Origin: CAWCDJ01 sp963836015
GTDB lineage: Bacteria; Acidobacteriota; Terriglobia; Bryobacterales; Bryobacteraceae
Assembly (NCBI GenBank): GCA_963836015.1
Contig: CAWIIF010000004.1
Location: 1,302,001 to 1,366,000 of the forward strand
DNA length: 64,000 nt
Direction: 5' to 3'
The notes beneath the pieces were generated by a model that made no database searches, was not told the origin of the DNA, and was given only the letters and a program-made list of their open reading frames with translations. The translations under genes and the position numbers were made by a program. Below are positions 16,702 through 26,944 of this stretch, one piece after another. Each line of letters begins with the position of its first letter. The stretch's first letter is position 1.

Positions 16702-19700
16702 CTAATGGTGGTCCTTGATATCGCAGCGCAGGCAGCGCCGCGCCTCGTCGAGCGCCTCTTCGGCGGATAGCCCGACCATGGCTTCGCAAAAGCTCTCGAC
16801 GCGCTCGAGCGCGGGCAGCTCGGAAATCGTGTGGCGGCGGCTTTCGCTCGGCTGTTCGGGGGCCTTCTGGCCGTACTCGATGCGGGCGCCGATCAGGTCC
16901 CAGCGGCCCGGCCCCATGAGTCGGCGGTCGATGGTGCGGGCAGCCTTCTTGCCGTAGCCCATGGCGTTCGAGACGTTGGAGGCTCCGGTAATCAGGTCGC
17001 CGCCGGCGTAGAATTTATTGCGGCTGGTCTCCAGGGTGTAGCGGTCCACCTCGAGCGTTCCGTTTTCGTGGATACGCAGGCCGGAGGCGCGGACGAAATC
17101 CATATCCACGGCTTCGCCCACGGCCAGGATCACGGTGTCGCAATCCATGCGCCGGATTTCGTTGGTCGGAACGGGACGGCGGCGGCCCGAGGAGTCGAAC
17201 TCGCCGAGGCGGGTCTTCACCACCTCGATGCTTTTGACGCTGCCGTTGGCATCGCCCACGATGCGGTGCGGAGTGGCCAGGAAAACGAACTTCGCGCCCT
17301 CCGCTTCGGCGGCCTCGGTCTCTTCCGGTATGGCGGGCATGTCCTTGCGCTCGCGGCGGTAGATGATGGTGACATCGGAGCCGCTCCGCATGGCGGTGCG
17401 GGCCGAATCGATGGCGGCGTTGCCCCCGCCGATCACGACGACCTTGCGGCCCAGCCGCACCGGCTCCTCCTTCGAGACCGACTCCAGGAACGGCAGGGCC
17501 GGAATCACACCGTTCAGCTCGGTTCCGGGGAGATAGACCCAGGCCTCCTTCCAGGTGCCGATTGCCAGGAACACGGCGTTGTATTGGTTGTCGAGGTCGT
17601 TGAGCGGGATATCGGTGCCCACCGCGACGCCGCACACGAAATTCACCCCCAGGCGGCGGATTAGCTCCACCTCGCGGCGCACGGTTTCGCGCGGCAGGCG
17701 GTACTCGGGGAGCGCGTAGCGCAGCATGCCGCCCGGCTCGGGGTTCGATTCGTAGACGGTCACTTCGTGCCCCAGCAGCGTCAGGTAAAACGCTGCCGCG
17801 AGGCCGGTGGGGCCGCCTCCCACCACCGCGACCTTCAGGTCGGTAGCCGGCAGCTTGTGCGCGATGACGCGCTCCACCATGGCATCGAAGCGGTCGGACT
17901 GGTAAATGGTGTCGGCGATGAAGCGGTGCACCTCACGCATGTTGACCGCCTCATCGATGCTGCTGCGGCGGCAGCGGTTGTCGCACGGATGCTGGCAGAC
18001 CCGGCCGGTGGAGCAAGGCAGCGGGTTGTCGAGCACCACGGCCAGAAATGCGTCCTCCAGGCGGCCCTCCTGGTAGAGCTGCAGGAAGCGCGGGATGTTC
18101 ATGTGCAGAGGGCAGCTATTCTCGCAGGGCGAGAGCGCCAGGTCCTCGCAGACGCCGGCGCGGCAGCGCTTGGCGCGGATGTGGTCCTCGAACTCGTGCC
18201 GGAAGTGCCGCATGGTGGTGAGCAGGGGATTCGGCGCGCTGGTGCCCAGGCCGCAGAGCGAGGTGTCGCGGACCATCCGGCCGATTTCGTCCAGGCGGTC
18301 GAGGTCGGCTTCGGATGCCCGCCCGCGCGTGAAGGCGTTGAGCAGGCGCAGCGACTGGTCGAGCCCCACGCGGCACGGCACGCATTTGCCGCACGATTCG
18401 GAGTGGGTGAACTCGATGAAGTAGCGGGCCACGTCCACCATGCAGTTGTCTTCATCCATCACGACCATTCCGCCCGAGCCCATGATGGAGCCGATCTGTG
18501 CCAGGGTCTCGTAATCCACCGGTGTATCGAACATCTCCTGGGGGATGCAGCCGCCGGACGGGCCGCCGGTCTGCACGGCCTTGATGTGCTTGCCGTTGGA
18601 GCCGCCCTCGCCGACGTCGTAGATGAACGTCTTGATGGGGGTGCCGAGCGGCATTTCGACCAGTCCGGTATTGGCGATCTTGCCGACCAGCGAGAAGACC
18701 TTGGTGCCGGCGCTCTTGGTACTGCCGGTCTCGCTGAACCAGGCCGGACCCTTGGAGACGATCGGCGCCACGTTGTACCAGGTCTCGACGTTGTTGATGT
18801 TGGTGGGCTGCTCGAACAGGCCCTTCTGGGCGGGGAACGGGGGACGCGGCCGGGGGCGCCCGGCGAAGCCTTCGAGCGACGAGATCAGCGCCGTTTCTTC
18901 TCCGCACACGAAGGCGCCGGCGCCTTCGACCAGTTGGATGTCGAAGCGGAAGCCGCGGCCCATGATGTTGTCGCCCAGCACGCCCGACTGCCGGGCCTGC
19001 TGGATGGCCCGGGTGAGGCGGTGCACGGCCAGCGGGTACTCGGCGCGAACATAGATAATGCCCTGCGTGGCGCCCATCACATAGGCGCCGATGATCATGC
19101 CTTCGAGCAGCGAATGCGGGTCGCTCTCGATTTCGTTGCGGTTCATATAGGCGCCCGGGTCGCCTTCATCCGCGTTACAGATGATGTACTTCTGCTCGGC
19201 GGCGGACTTTCGCAGGAAGTCCCACTTGAGGCCCGTGAGATAGCCCGCGCCGCCGCGGCCGCGCAGCTTGGAAGCCTTGATCTGCTCGATCACCAGCTCC
19301 GGATTGGCGTCGATCAGCACCTTGTACAGCGACTGGTAGCCGCCGATGGCGACGTATTCTTCCAGGTCGTCGGGGCTGATCAGGCCGCAATTGCGAAGGA
19401 CGATCTTCTTTTGCGGCTTGAAGAACGGAATCTCCTGCCAGGAAGGGATGTTCGGGAGTCCCGTTCCGTAGGAGATGTGGGCGGTCAGGTGGTCCCACTC
19501 TTCGATCTTGCACAACGCGAGTTCTTCGGGGACCTTGCCGGTAGCCAGGTCGTCGAGGATGGGAAGCACGTCGCCGGCCTGAACGCGCCGCAGGATGACC
19601 AGCGGCTGTCCGGGGATCCGCACGTTGACCAGCGGCTCCTGCGCGCAGAATCCGAAGCAGCCGACGGACGCCAGCTTGATGTCGCGGCCCTGCTGGTTGA

Positions 19701-19854
19701 TGGCCTCGGCGAACGCCTGGTAGACTCCTTCGGCTCCGTTGCCGGCGCCGCAGGTGCCCATGCCGACGCCGATGCGCGGCCGCGGCGGTAGGAGTTTGGC
19801 CATGCCGGCTTCGCGGACGGCCGCGAAGCTGCCGATATCCTGTATGCGCGTCAC
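16702..19854 (-). CDS. hoxF: HoxF/HydB-like diaphorase fused to a GltD/NfnB-like NADPH flavoprotein
   Basis: A 1050-residue fusion. Residues 1-110: thioredoxin-like domain with Cys 35, 66 and 70. About 140-480: NuoF/HydB flavin domain with GRGGAGYLTGLKW (199-211), NADEGDPGAYMNR and GEETALISSLEG. Then comes the [4Fe-4S] motif ESCGKCVPC (Cys 488, 491, 494 and a later Cys 534). From about 560 there is a glutamate-synthase-small-subunit-like part: Cys-rich CENSCPLHMNIPRF and CQHPCDNRC, FAD motif VVGGGPTGLAAA (about 678) and NADP-type motif VIGGGNAAIDSARTAMRSG (about 808) with IYRR, whose Arg pair binds the 2'-phosphate in GltD. The first part should handle NAD(H), the second NADP(H). The GTG start at 19854 overlaps the hoxE stop and follows AAAAGGAG. 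Ordinary HoxF is about half this length. Confidence 0.92.
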   Translation of the reverse strand: MTRIQDIGSFAAVREAGMAKLLPPRPRIGVGMGTCGAGNGAEGVYQAFAEAINQQGRDIKLASVGCFGFCAQEPLVNVRIPGQPLVILRRVQAGDVLPILDDLATGKVPEELALCKIEEWDHLTAHISYGTGLPNIPSWQEIPFFKPQKKIVLRNCGLISPDDLEEYVAIGGYQSLYKVLIDANPELVIEQIKASKLRGRGGAGYLTGLKWDFLRKSAAEQKYIICNADEGDPGAYMNRNEIESDPHSLLEGMIIGAYVMGATQGIIYVRAEYPLAVHRLTRAIQQARQSGVLGDNIMGRGFRFDIQLVEGAGAFVCGEETALISSLEGFAGRPRPRPPFPAQKGLFEQPTNINNVETWYNVAPIVSKGPAWFSETGSTKSAGTKVFSLVGKIANTGLVEMPLGTPIKTFIYDVGEGGSNGKHIKAVQTGGPSGGCIPQEMFDTPVDYETLAQIGSIMGSGGMVVMDEDNCMVDVARYFIEFTHSESCGKCVPCRVGLDQSLRLLNAFTRGRASEADLDRLDEIGRMVRDTSLCGLGTSAPNPLLTTMRHFRHEFEDHIRAKRCRAGVCEDLALSPCENSCPLHMNIPRFLQLYQEGRLEDAFLAVVLDNPLPCSTGRVCQHPCDNRCRRSSIDEAVNMREVHRFIADTIYQSDRFDAMVERVIAHKLPATDLKVAVVGGGPTGLAAAFYLTLLGHEVTVYESNPEPGGMLRYALPEYRLPRETVRREVELIRRLGVNFVCGVAVGTDIPLNDLDNQYNAVFLAIGTWKEAWVYLPGTELNGVIPALPFLESVSKEEPVRLGRKVVVIGGGNAAIDSARTAMRSGSDVTIIYRRERKDMPAIPEETEAAEAEGAKFVFLATPHRIVGDANGSVKSIEVVKTRLGEFDSSGRRRPVPTNEIRRMDCDTVILAVGEAVDMDFVRASGLRIHENGTLEVDRYTLETSRNKFYAGGDLITGASNVSNAMGYGKKAARTIDRRLMGPGRWDLIGARIEYGQKAPEQPSESRRHTISELPALERVESFCEAMVGLSAEEALDEARRCLRCDIKDHH

Positions 19855-20375
19855 GATTTCCGCTCCTTTTGCAGGTGCTCGATTTCGCGGTGCAGCGTCT
19901 GCTCGTTCATGTGTCCGAAGATGGCGTGGTCCACTTCGACCACCGGCGCGAGGGCGCACTGGCCGAAGCACGCCACCGTGCGCAGCGAGTACTTGCGGTC
20001 CTGCGTGGTGACGCACAGCTTGTCGGCACCGTCTTCACTCTCGACGGGAAGGCCCAGTTCGAGGCGCAGTCTCTGCAGCAGGTTGCGCGACCCGCGCGTA
20101 TGGCAGGCGGTTCCGCGGCAAATGCAGATGGTGTGATCGCCCTGGGGCTCCAGGTTGAAGAGCGCGAAGAAGGTGACCACGCTATAGATCCGCGCCAGGG
20201 GGATGTCCGCCTTCTCGGCGACATATTCCAGGACTTCGGAGGAAAGATATTTATGCGGATGACGTTCCTGGATGCGCTCCAGGATGCCGAGCAGCCCCCC
20301 GGGAATTCCGGCATGGGCCGCGATCGTGCGGTCGGCAAAGGCCTTCTCTTCGGCCGACAACGCGGTTGGTGACAT
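19851..20375 (-). CDS. hoxE: Hydrogenase diaphorase subunit (NuoE-like)
   Basis: A 174-residue thioredoxin-like [2Fe-2S] subunit. The helical N-terminal part (LLGILERIQERHPHKYLSSEVLEYVAE and IYSVVTFFALFNL) is the usual NuoE four-helix bundle. Cluster ligands are Cys 86 and 91 in CRGTAC and Cys 136 and 140 in CFGQC. It is the first gene of the hydrogenase operon and overlaps hoxF by four bases. I chose the ATG at 20375 because GGGAGG stands four bases upstream; a GTG four codons earlier is possible. Presence of HoxE with HoxF, U, Y and H gives the five-subunit arrangement known from bidirectional NAD(P)-linked hydrogenases. Confidence 0.93.
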   Translation of the reverse strand: MSPTALSAEEKAFADRTIAAHAGIPGGLLGILERIQERHPHKYLSSEVLEYVAEKADIPLARIYSVVTFFALFNLEPQGDHTICICRGTACHTRGSRNLLQRLRLELGLPVESEDGADKLCVTTQDRKYSLRTVACFGQCALAPVVEVDHAIFGHMNEQTLHREIEHLQKERKS

Positions 20376-20395
20376 TAAGCCTCCCACCTAATATA

Positions 20396-20416
20396 TTAAG
20401 ACAATTTTATCTTTAA
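20396..20416. promoter_or_regulatory. AT-rich inverted repeat upstream of hoxE
   Basis: The 68-base gap between the carbonic-anhydrase-like gene and hoxE is strikingly AT-rich. It holds TTAAGA (20396-20401) and TCTTTAA (20410-20416) as near-perfect inverted arms around 8 bases. TA-rich steps resembling -10 elements (AATATATTA) lie toward hoxE. This is a candidate promoter/operator for the hydrogenase operon. I cannot name the regulator; it does not fit the FNR consensus. Confidence 0.4.
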
Positions 20417-20443
20417 TTGATGGCTAGGCTGGTGTCAATGGGT

Positions 20444-20887
20444 CTACATCTTGGGTTCCCACACGCCTTCGAAATTCACGAAGTACGCGTCTACCTGAAT
20501 GTCCGGAAGGGCGGCGGCGAGGCTGGCTTTCGCGAGTTTCAGCTCGTCGCGATGGTGGTCGGCTTCGGCCTGAAGGTCACCGTCGAAGGCTTCCAGGCCG
20601 CCGTAGGCGCCGCAATCGGAGTGCAGCATCAGGATCACGCGTTTCGTTTCGTGGAGGCGGATGGAGGTACGGATCTGGTCGAGCACGAATTCGCGGTCGG
20701 ATTCCTGGCTGGGGGAGGCGAGGCACTTGGCCCCGCCGGCTACCTTGATCGGGTCGGAGTATTGGACGCCGATCTGCTTCAGAAACTTGCGGAAGGCGAG
20801 GTCGAAGCGATTGTCGAAGCACCAGACGATGGCGGCATCGCACCGGTACTTCTCACGCGGGGAATCGAAGTGGAAAAGTTTTCTCAT
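20444..20887 (-). CDS. Beta-carbonic-anhydrase-like small protein
   Basis: A 147-residue protein with the zinc-site pattern of beta-class carbonic anhydrases: Cys-x-Asp-x-Arg in IVWCFDNRF and His-x-x-Cys-Gly in MLHSDCGAYGG. It is shorter than canonical enzymes (about 200 residues) and lacks their N-terminal arm, so catalysis is uncertain. An intact CxDxR dyad plus HxxC argues that it still binds zinc. I start at the ATG at 20887 (MRKLFHFDSPREKYRC); a longer reading would run through the divergent promoter. It lies 68 bases upstream of hoxE on the same strand, so it may be cotranscribed with the hydrogenase or share its control. No signal peptide. Confidence 0.72.
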   Translation of the reverse strand: MRKLFHFDSPREKYRCDAAIVWCFDNRFDLAFRKFLKQIGVQYSDPIKVAGGAKCLASPSQESDREFVLDQIRTSIRLHETKRVILMLHSDCGAYGGLEAFDGDLQAEADHHRDELKLAKASLAAALPDIQVDAYFVNFEGVWEPKM

Positions 20888-20933
20888 TCGGTAAGGACTG
20901 CATTCTATTATCACCTTCGCTACAATGGCGCGC

Positions 20934-21707
20934 ATGATCCTCGATCGCCGCCGGTTTGTTCACGGACTGCCCGCGTTGTTCGCTCCCGCCGCCTTCCCGG
21001 CCGAAGGCGATGCGAAGACCCGTTTCTACGTGGTCGAACAATACCTTTTGGAGCAGGGAAGCCAGCCCGCCCGCATTCACAACTTCTTTTCCAAGGCGCT
21101 GCTGCCGGCCATGGAGCGCGTCCACAAGGGGACCAAGATCTTTCTGGAAGCGGTGATTGCACCGCATATGCCCACAGTCACCGCGATCGTCGGCGTGGAA
21201 TCGTGCGACCAGATCTGGTCGATTTCCAAGGCGCTGTTCGAGGACAAGGACTTCAGCAAGGCGTTCGACGAGTGGGAGGCGGGCGAGGCGCCGTACGTTG
21301 GAGTGAATTGCTCGCTGCTCGAGGCCACTGACTTTTCGCCGGAGATTGCGGCGTCGCCAAAGGCAGGTGCGCCGCGGATCTTCGAGATGAGGACGTACCA
21401 TTCGCCGACGGCGCGCCAATTGAAGGCGCTCCAGGAACGCTTCGCCGGGCCGGAGATCCGGATTTTTCACCGGTCGGGGATTCATCCGGTGCTGTATTCC
21501 ACCACCGTCTTCGGCGAGAGCCGGCCGAACCTCACGTACCTGATTCCGTTCGAGTCGCTGGCGGCCCGGGAGAAGGCATGGGCGGCGTTTTCGGCGGATG
21601 AGGAGTGGGTGCGGGTGCGGAAGGAGTCCGTGGACAAGTACGGGCAGGTGTCGGCGGTGCAGAACATGTCGCTGCACCGGGCGATGGCGTACTCGCCGGT
21701 GCGTTAG
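20934..21707 (+). CDS. NIPSNAP-family protein with export signal
   Basis: A 257-residue protein with two alpha-beta-barrel repeats, the second starting with the NIPSNAP hallmark RIFEMRTYHSP (near residue 145). The N-terminus LDRRRFVHGLPALFAPAAFPAEG looks like a Tat-type export signal (Arg-Arg-Arg-Phe). Proteins of this secreted NIPSNAP type are common in acidobacteria and planctomycetes and their role is unknown. I prefer the ATG at 20934 to the one at 20925. The latter lies inside a TACAAT box, and starting at 20934 places that box seven bases upstream, as in several other genes here. It is divergent from the carbonic-anhydrase-like gene with only 46 bases between. Confidence 0.82.
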   Translation: MILDRRRFVHGLPALFAPAAFPAEGDAKTRFYVVEQYLLEQGSQPARIHNFFSKALLPAMERVHKGTKIFLEAVIAPHMPTVTAIVGVESCDQIWSISKALFEDKDFSKAFDEWEAGEAPYVGVNCSLLEATDFSPEIAASPKAGAPRIFEMRTYHSPTARQLKALQERFAGPEIRIFHRSGIHPVLYSTTVFGESRPNLTYLIPFESLAAREKAWAAFSADEEWVRVRKESVDKYGQVSAVQNMSLHRAMAYSPVR

Positions 21708-21708
21708 G

Positions 21709-21749
21709 CGCGCCTTTGGCGCGTGGGCAGGCCAGGAGGCCTACCCCAC
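21709..21749. repeat. Two consecutive hairpins after the NIPSNAP gene
   Basis: Immediately after the stop codon, CGCGCC-TTT-GGCGCG (21709-21723) forms a 6-base perfect stem. It is followed by GTGGG-CA-GGCC-AGGA-GGCC-TAC-CCCAC (21723-21749), a two-part stem with a small internal loop. No T-run follows. It lies just before the aminotransferase start and could attenuate or end transcription, or be a dispersed palindromic repeat. Confidence 0.5.
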
Positions 21750-21754
21750 TGATT

Positions 21755-22896
<1,142 letters not shown>

Positions 22897-22900
<4 letters not shown>

Positions 22901-24474
22901 AAACCGCGGCCGCCGCGTCCTGCAGGCTGGGCCGCGGGCAGATCCTTGCGCGGCAGCTTCTCGGGCCGTGTGGCCGCATCATACACGAACGCCGCTTCGA
23001 TTACCGCCATCTGCTTCATGTCGGCGGGTTGGATGCGGTCGTAGACGTCCATGTTGGAGTGGTGCGTGCGGGTTTCGTAGTCCATCGGATCCTGGATGAA
23101 CTGGAAGCCGGGCAGTCCCACGGCGTCGAAGGAGAGATGGTCGGTGCCGCCGGTGTTGCGGATCGTGATCACGCCGGGGGTGAGGTCCTTGAACGGCGCG
23201 AACCAAGCCTCGAAGACGGGCCGCATCATCTCGTTGCCCTGCAGGTAGACGCCGCGGATCCGCCCGGTGCCATTGTCGATATTGAAATAGCCGGCGAAGT
23301 GGGCGTGCTCGGCGGTGGTCTTCATGACGGCCGGGTCCGCGAAGTGCTCCTTCACGTAGGCGCGCGACCCGAGCAGGCCTTCTTCCTCGCCGCCCCACAA
23401 TGCCATGCGCACCGTGCGGTCCATATGGACGTTGAGCTTCTTGAGGACGCGCATCACCTCCATGGCGACCGCGCTGCCGGCTCCGTTGTCGGTGGCGCCG
23501 GTGCCGTAGTGCCACGAGTCGAAGTGGCCGCCGACCATGACGACCTCATCCTTCTTCGCGCCGCCGGGGATCTCCGCGACGACGTTGAACGAATCGGTGT
23601 TGGCGGTGTCCCACTTCGTCTTGATGTCGAATTGCAGCTTCACCGGCACATTGTGCTGCAGCAGGCGCGCGATGCGGTTGTAATGCTCGGCGGTAATCGA
23701 AACCTGCGGGACGTTGGCGTCTTCCTTGCGGTTCTGCGCGCCGCCGCCGAACAGGGTGCCGCTCTCGGCGCGGGCGTTCGTCTGGATCGTCATCACGGCC
23801 TTTTCCTCCTTCCAGTAGGAGGCCAGCTTCTGCCGGAAGGCGCGGAGCTCTTCGAACGTCATGTTGCCGGGCAAGGCGCCGCGCCCGCCGCGTCCTCCGC
23901 GTCCGCTGCCGGTTGGGATCAATTCGGTCGCGAGTTCCGTCAACTCTTCCGGCGTGTACCTGGTGGCCAGCGGAGCGGTCGGAAAGGCCAGCTCCGGAGG
24001 CGCCACGGTCAGCACGATCTTGCCTTCCAGTTTTCCGTGGAACTTCTCCATGTCAGCGGGAGTCTGCACGACGGCCAGGATGGCGTCGCCGGTGATCGGG
24101 CCATTGGTGCCGGGCGTCCAGGCCACCGGAACGCCGATGATCGGCTGGTAGGTGGGCTCCACTATCGCCCCGTTGTAATAGGTGTATTCCCAGCCGGGAA
24201 TCCCAGCCGCCCACTTCTCGAGGTGGACCTTATCGAGACCCCACTCGTTCAACTGCTTGACGGCCCAATCGCCCGCCGCGCGGAACTGCGGCGAATTCAC
24301 CAGCCGCGGGCCGTAGCGGTCGGTGAGATTGTACATCACGTCCATGACCTGGGAGTCTTGAAACTCCTCGGTCTTGATGCGGTGGATCATGTTCAGGTCA
24401 ACTTTTTCCTGCGCGTAGGCAAGCGCGGAAAGGACCAGGCAAAGGAAAAGAGTGACGATCGATTTTCGTTGCAT
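22897..24474 (-). CDS. Secreted M28-family zinc peptidase with RGG-rich segments
   Basis: A 525-residue exported peptidase paralogous to the one at 7416-9059. The signal peptide spans about 21 residues (ending LAYAQ). It has a PA-type insert (residues about 120-280) and a catalytic domain with VGGHFDSWHYGTGATDNG, WGGEEEGLLGSRAY, FNIDNGTGRIRG and TRTHHSNMDVYDR, which gives the full M28 ligand set. Two Arg-Gly repeats occur, one inside the PA insert (GRGGRGGRG, near residue 193) and one at the extreme C-terminus (GRGGRGF). The stop overlaps the aminotransferase end by four bases on the opposite strand. It lies downstream of the frameshifted glutaminase-like gene on the same strand, 56 bases apart. 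Confidence 0.92.
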
Positions 24475-24530
24475 AAGAGCTTTCAGACAAGACTGTAGTA
24501 GAACAATGACGGCGCACGCCGAGCCGAAGG

Positions 24531-26613
24531 TTACCGCGCCAGGGCCCGCCCCGCGTATTTTTTCCAGATGGTGGGGTCGGCCAGCATCCGGATGAACACG
24601 CCGCCGACGACCGATCGAGCCTGGAATCCCTGCTGTTTAGCGGTCACCGTGTCGTACCAATCGGTGAGCGGCACACGGCTCGGCGACTCATTGGTGAAGC
24701 GGTAGACCGGAGCGATCAGCTTTCCGAAATCGGTGGAGTTTTCGGTGAGTGTCGCGGTCCACAGGATCCAATCGAGCTTGGTGTAATCCCGGCGATTATC
24801 GAGCGGCAATCCGTACTGGTTTTGCTTCGTGAGATAGAAGGCGATCTCCTTGCGCGCCACTTCGGCCGGGAACAGGTGCAGGCCCAGCAGCTTATCCCAT
24901 ACCAGGTTATATTTCTGGCTCCAGGTGCCGGGCTTGTCGAATGCCAGCCGGTAGTGGTCGCCCTCGGCCGCGAGTTCCGACCACCGGCGCGCGAACTCCT
25001 CGGCGGTCTTGCGGTAGAGGACGGCGTCATCGTGGTGGCCGGTCATTTCGGCAAGTATGCCGTACGAGCCAAGCGCGAGAATCGCCTTGATCGAGAGATT
25101 GGCATTGTGCGCCAGGTGTCCGGCGAAATCGTCGGTCGAGAGCTGGTTTTCGGGGTCGAGACCTTTCTCCTTCAGGTACACGGCCCATTTGGTGAGCTCG
25201 GGCCAGTATTTCGCGGCGTAATCGGCGTTGCCCTCCACCCGCGCCAGGGCGGCCATGAGGATCAGCATGTTGCCGCTCTCTTCGACCGGCATCTGGTTCT
25301 GCTCGGTGCGCTCGCCGCCTCCGTAGACCTGGCCGTTGGCCTGCGGGTAGGTGCCGAGATCGTGCGGCGCGAAGGGCCACGGCCAGCGGTCCATGCTGGC
25401 GTAGTCGAGCACGGGCTGGAGCTGTGCCCGCAGGAGGCGCGGATTGAACAGGAGTGTGAACGGCGCGCTCGGATAGATCACATCGACGGTGGAGATGCAG
25501 CCGTTGCTGAAGTTCTCCTTGGGGAAGTACATGGGAGTGCCGTCGATATCGGCCACGAGCTTGTGAGCCGCCAGAGTCTGGCGGTAGGCCAGCACGGCCA
25601 GCCGCGCGTAGTCCTCGCCTCCCAATTTGCGCAGGTCGGAGGTCAGCTCCTCGTCGAACCGGCGGCTGCGTTCGAGCAGCCCATCGTGGTCGCGCCGCGC
25701 TTCGCGAATCAGGTCGGCTGCTTCGGCGCCCTTGCGCCGCCACCAGGCGCGCTCGCGGCGCTGGAAATACTCGATCGAATAGAGGTCGTCGTACGCCAGC
25801 ATCAGGAACCGCTGCGCGGGATTGGCGCCGACCTGTGCCCAGGTCGATGACGTAGCAGAGCGACGGGTTGGGCCGCTCCGTGAAATCGTCGGAATCGGGA
25901 AGACGGCCCGAAGCTTCGAATGCTTCCCGGGCCTGGCCGCGATCCATGGCGGCCTCGGAAACGCCTTCGGGCTTGTCGGCCGCAACGTAGAGGTAGCCCC
26001 AATCGATGCGCACATCGTCGCCGCGCCGTGCGAGTACGGCCTGCTGGCGCGAACCCATGCGAAGGACGGGCTGGCCGTCGAGGCGGTAGCGTTCCGCCAT
26101 CACGGGCTGGTCGGGCGTATTCACGACCAGGTCGGAGGAGGCTTCGAAATAAATCGCCACGGCGTGCTCGCGGCCATCGGTGGCGGCGGCCGACCAATCG
26201 AGGTAGGTCAGCGGCCGCGAGAGGATTTCGAGGTCGTCCGGCAAGGCCGGGGTGAGGAACGTCAGCCCCAGCTTCACGCCCGCGCCTGCGAATTCGTAGA
26301 TCGTGCGCGTCGGTTGCACTTCGAGGCGCGTCTGGTCGAGCGGCGGCAGATTTCGCGGGTCGCGCCCCATGACCCGGAACGTCTTGCCGTCGATGCGTGC
26401 CAGAGCGGTGAGCGTATTCGGCTTGCCGGTCCAGTGGCGGGTACCGTCGGCGTTCAGGCGATCGGCCATCGACCAGATGCTGAAATAGGGATCGTGCGCC
26501 ACCAGCGGAACGGCCGGCGGCCTCATGGGCGCCGGTGTCTGCCCCGGCGCGGCGAGCGTCAGAACCGTGAAGAAGAGTCCGGACGCCGCCGGAATTGTAC
26601 GTAGCCTTCCCAT
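24531..26613 (-). pseudogene. Glutaminase-type secreted protein (DUF4965/DUF1793 family), frameshifted
   Basis: Two overlapping frames together give one protein of about 690 residues with a single break. The 5' frame starts at the ATG at 26613 with a signal peptide (RTIPAASGLFFTVLTLAAPGQ) and continues through PLVAHDPYFSIWSMADRLN and NPSLCYVIDLG. The 3' frame resumes at VGANPAQRFLMLAYDDLYSI and runs through GNMLILMAALARVEGN, LTKWAVYLKEKG and WKKYAGRAL to 24531. The switch lies near 25831-25840, where one extra base (in GGGCACAGGTCGG) breaks the reading. Family members, often called glutaminase A-like or glycoside-hydrolase-like, are secreted (alpha/alpha)6 proteins. The rest looks intact, so it is a recent pseudogene or a sequencing error. 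The total, 2083 bases, is not a multiple of three. Confidence 0.85.
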
Positions 26614-26641
26614 TGTCACTCTGTAAGCGTAGAATAAAATC

Positions 26642-26896
26642 ATGGCCAGAGGTTGGGAAAGCAAGTCGGTCGAGGCGCAGATCGACATGGCCGAAGTCCC
26701 TCACCATAGCGCCATCGTGCAACACACGCCCGACCCGGTAAAGCTCGAATTGATTCGCAAGAAGGAAACCCTGTTGCTCTCGCGTACCCGTGTGGTCCGG
26801 GAGCTCAACGCTTCGCAGAATCCCCGCTACCGTGCCCAGTTGAGCAAGGCACTGGCGGATCTGGATGCGCAACTCGCAACCATCTCCGCCGTGTAG
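26642..26896 (+). CDS. Small helical protein of unknown function
   Basis: An 84-residue cytoplasmic protein with no recognised domain. The second half (LIRKKETLLLSRTRVVRELN then YRAQLSKALADLDAQLATI) is strongly helical, with heptad-like Leu spacing and alternating charge, suggesting a short coiled-coil hairpin. A TAGAAT box stands six bases upstream of the ATG with no ribosome-binding site between, so the message may be leaderless. The gene is divergent from the glutaminase-like gene, with start codons 28 bases apart, and is followed 48 bases later by the phospholipase-like gene. Confidence 0.65.
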   Translation: MARGWESKSVEAQIDMAEVPHHSAIVQHTPDPVKLELIRKKETLLLSRTRVVRELNASQNPRYRAQLSKALADLDAQLATISAV

Positions 26897-26944
26897 CGGA
26901 GCGGATAAAGCCCTTTCGGAACTTGAAATGCTAGCCTGGAGCTA

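Noticed and set aside
17767..19791. A 674-codon open frame on the plus strand antisense to hoxF
   Set aside because: The opposite strand carries all the diaphorase motifs; the plus-strand translation has no recognisable domain and the composition of an antisense shadow.
20375..20387. GTG at 20387 as the hoxE start
   Set aside because: It lies inside the purine-rich stretch that serves as ribosome site for the ATG at 20375, and the added residues (MGGL) are not expected.
25831..25840. Programmed ribosomal frameshift in the glutaminase-family gene
   Set aside because: No slippery heptamer, no upstream Shine-Dalgarno-like stimulator and no obvious downstream structure; a mutation or sequencing error is simpler.
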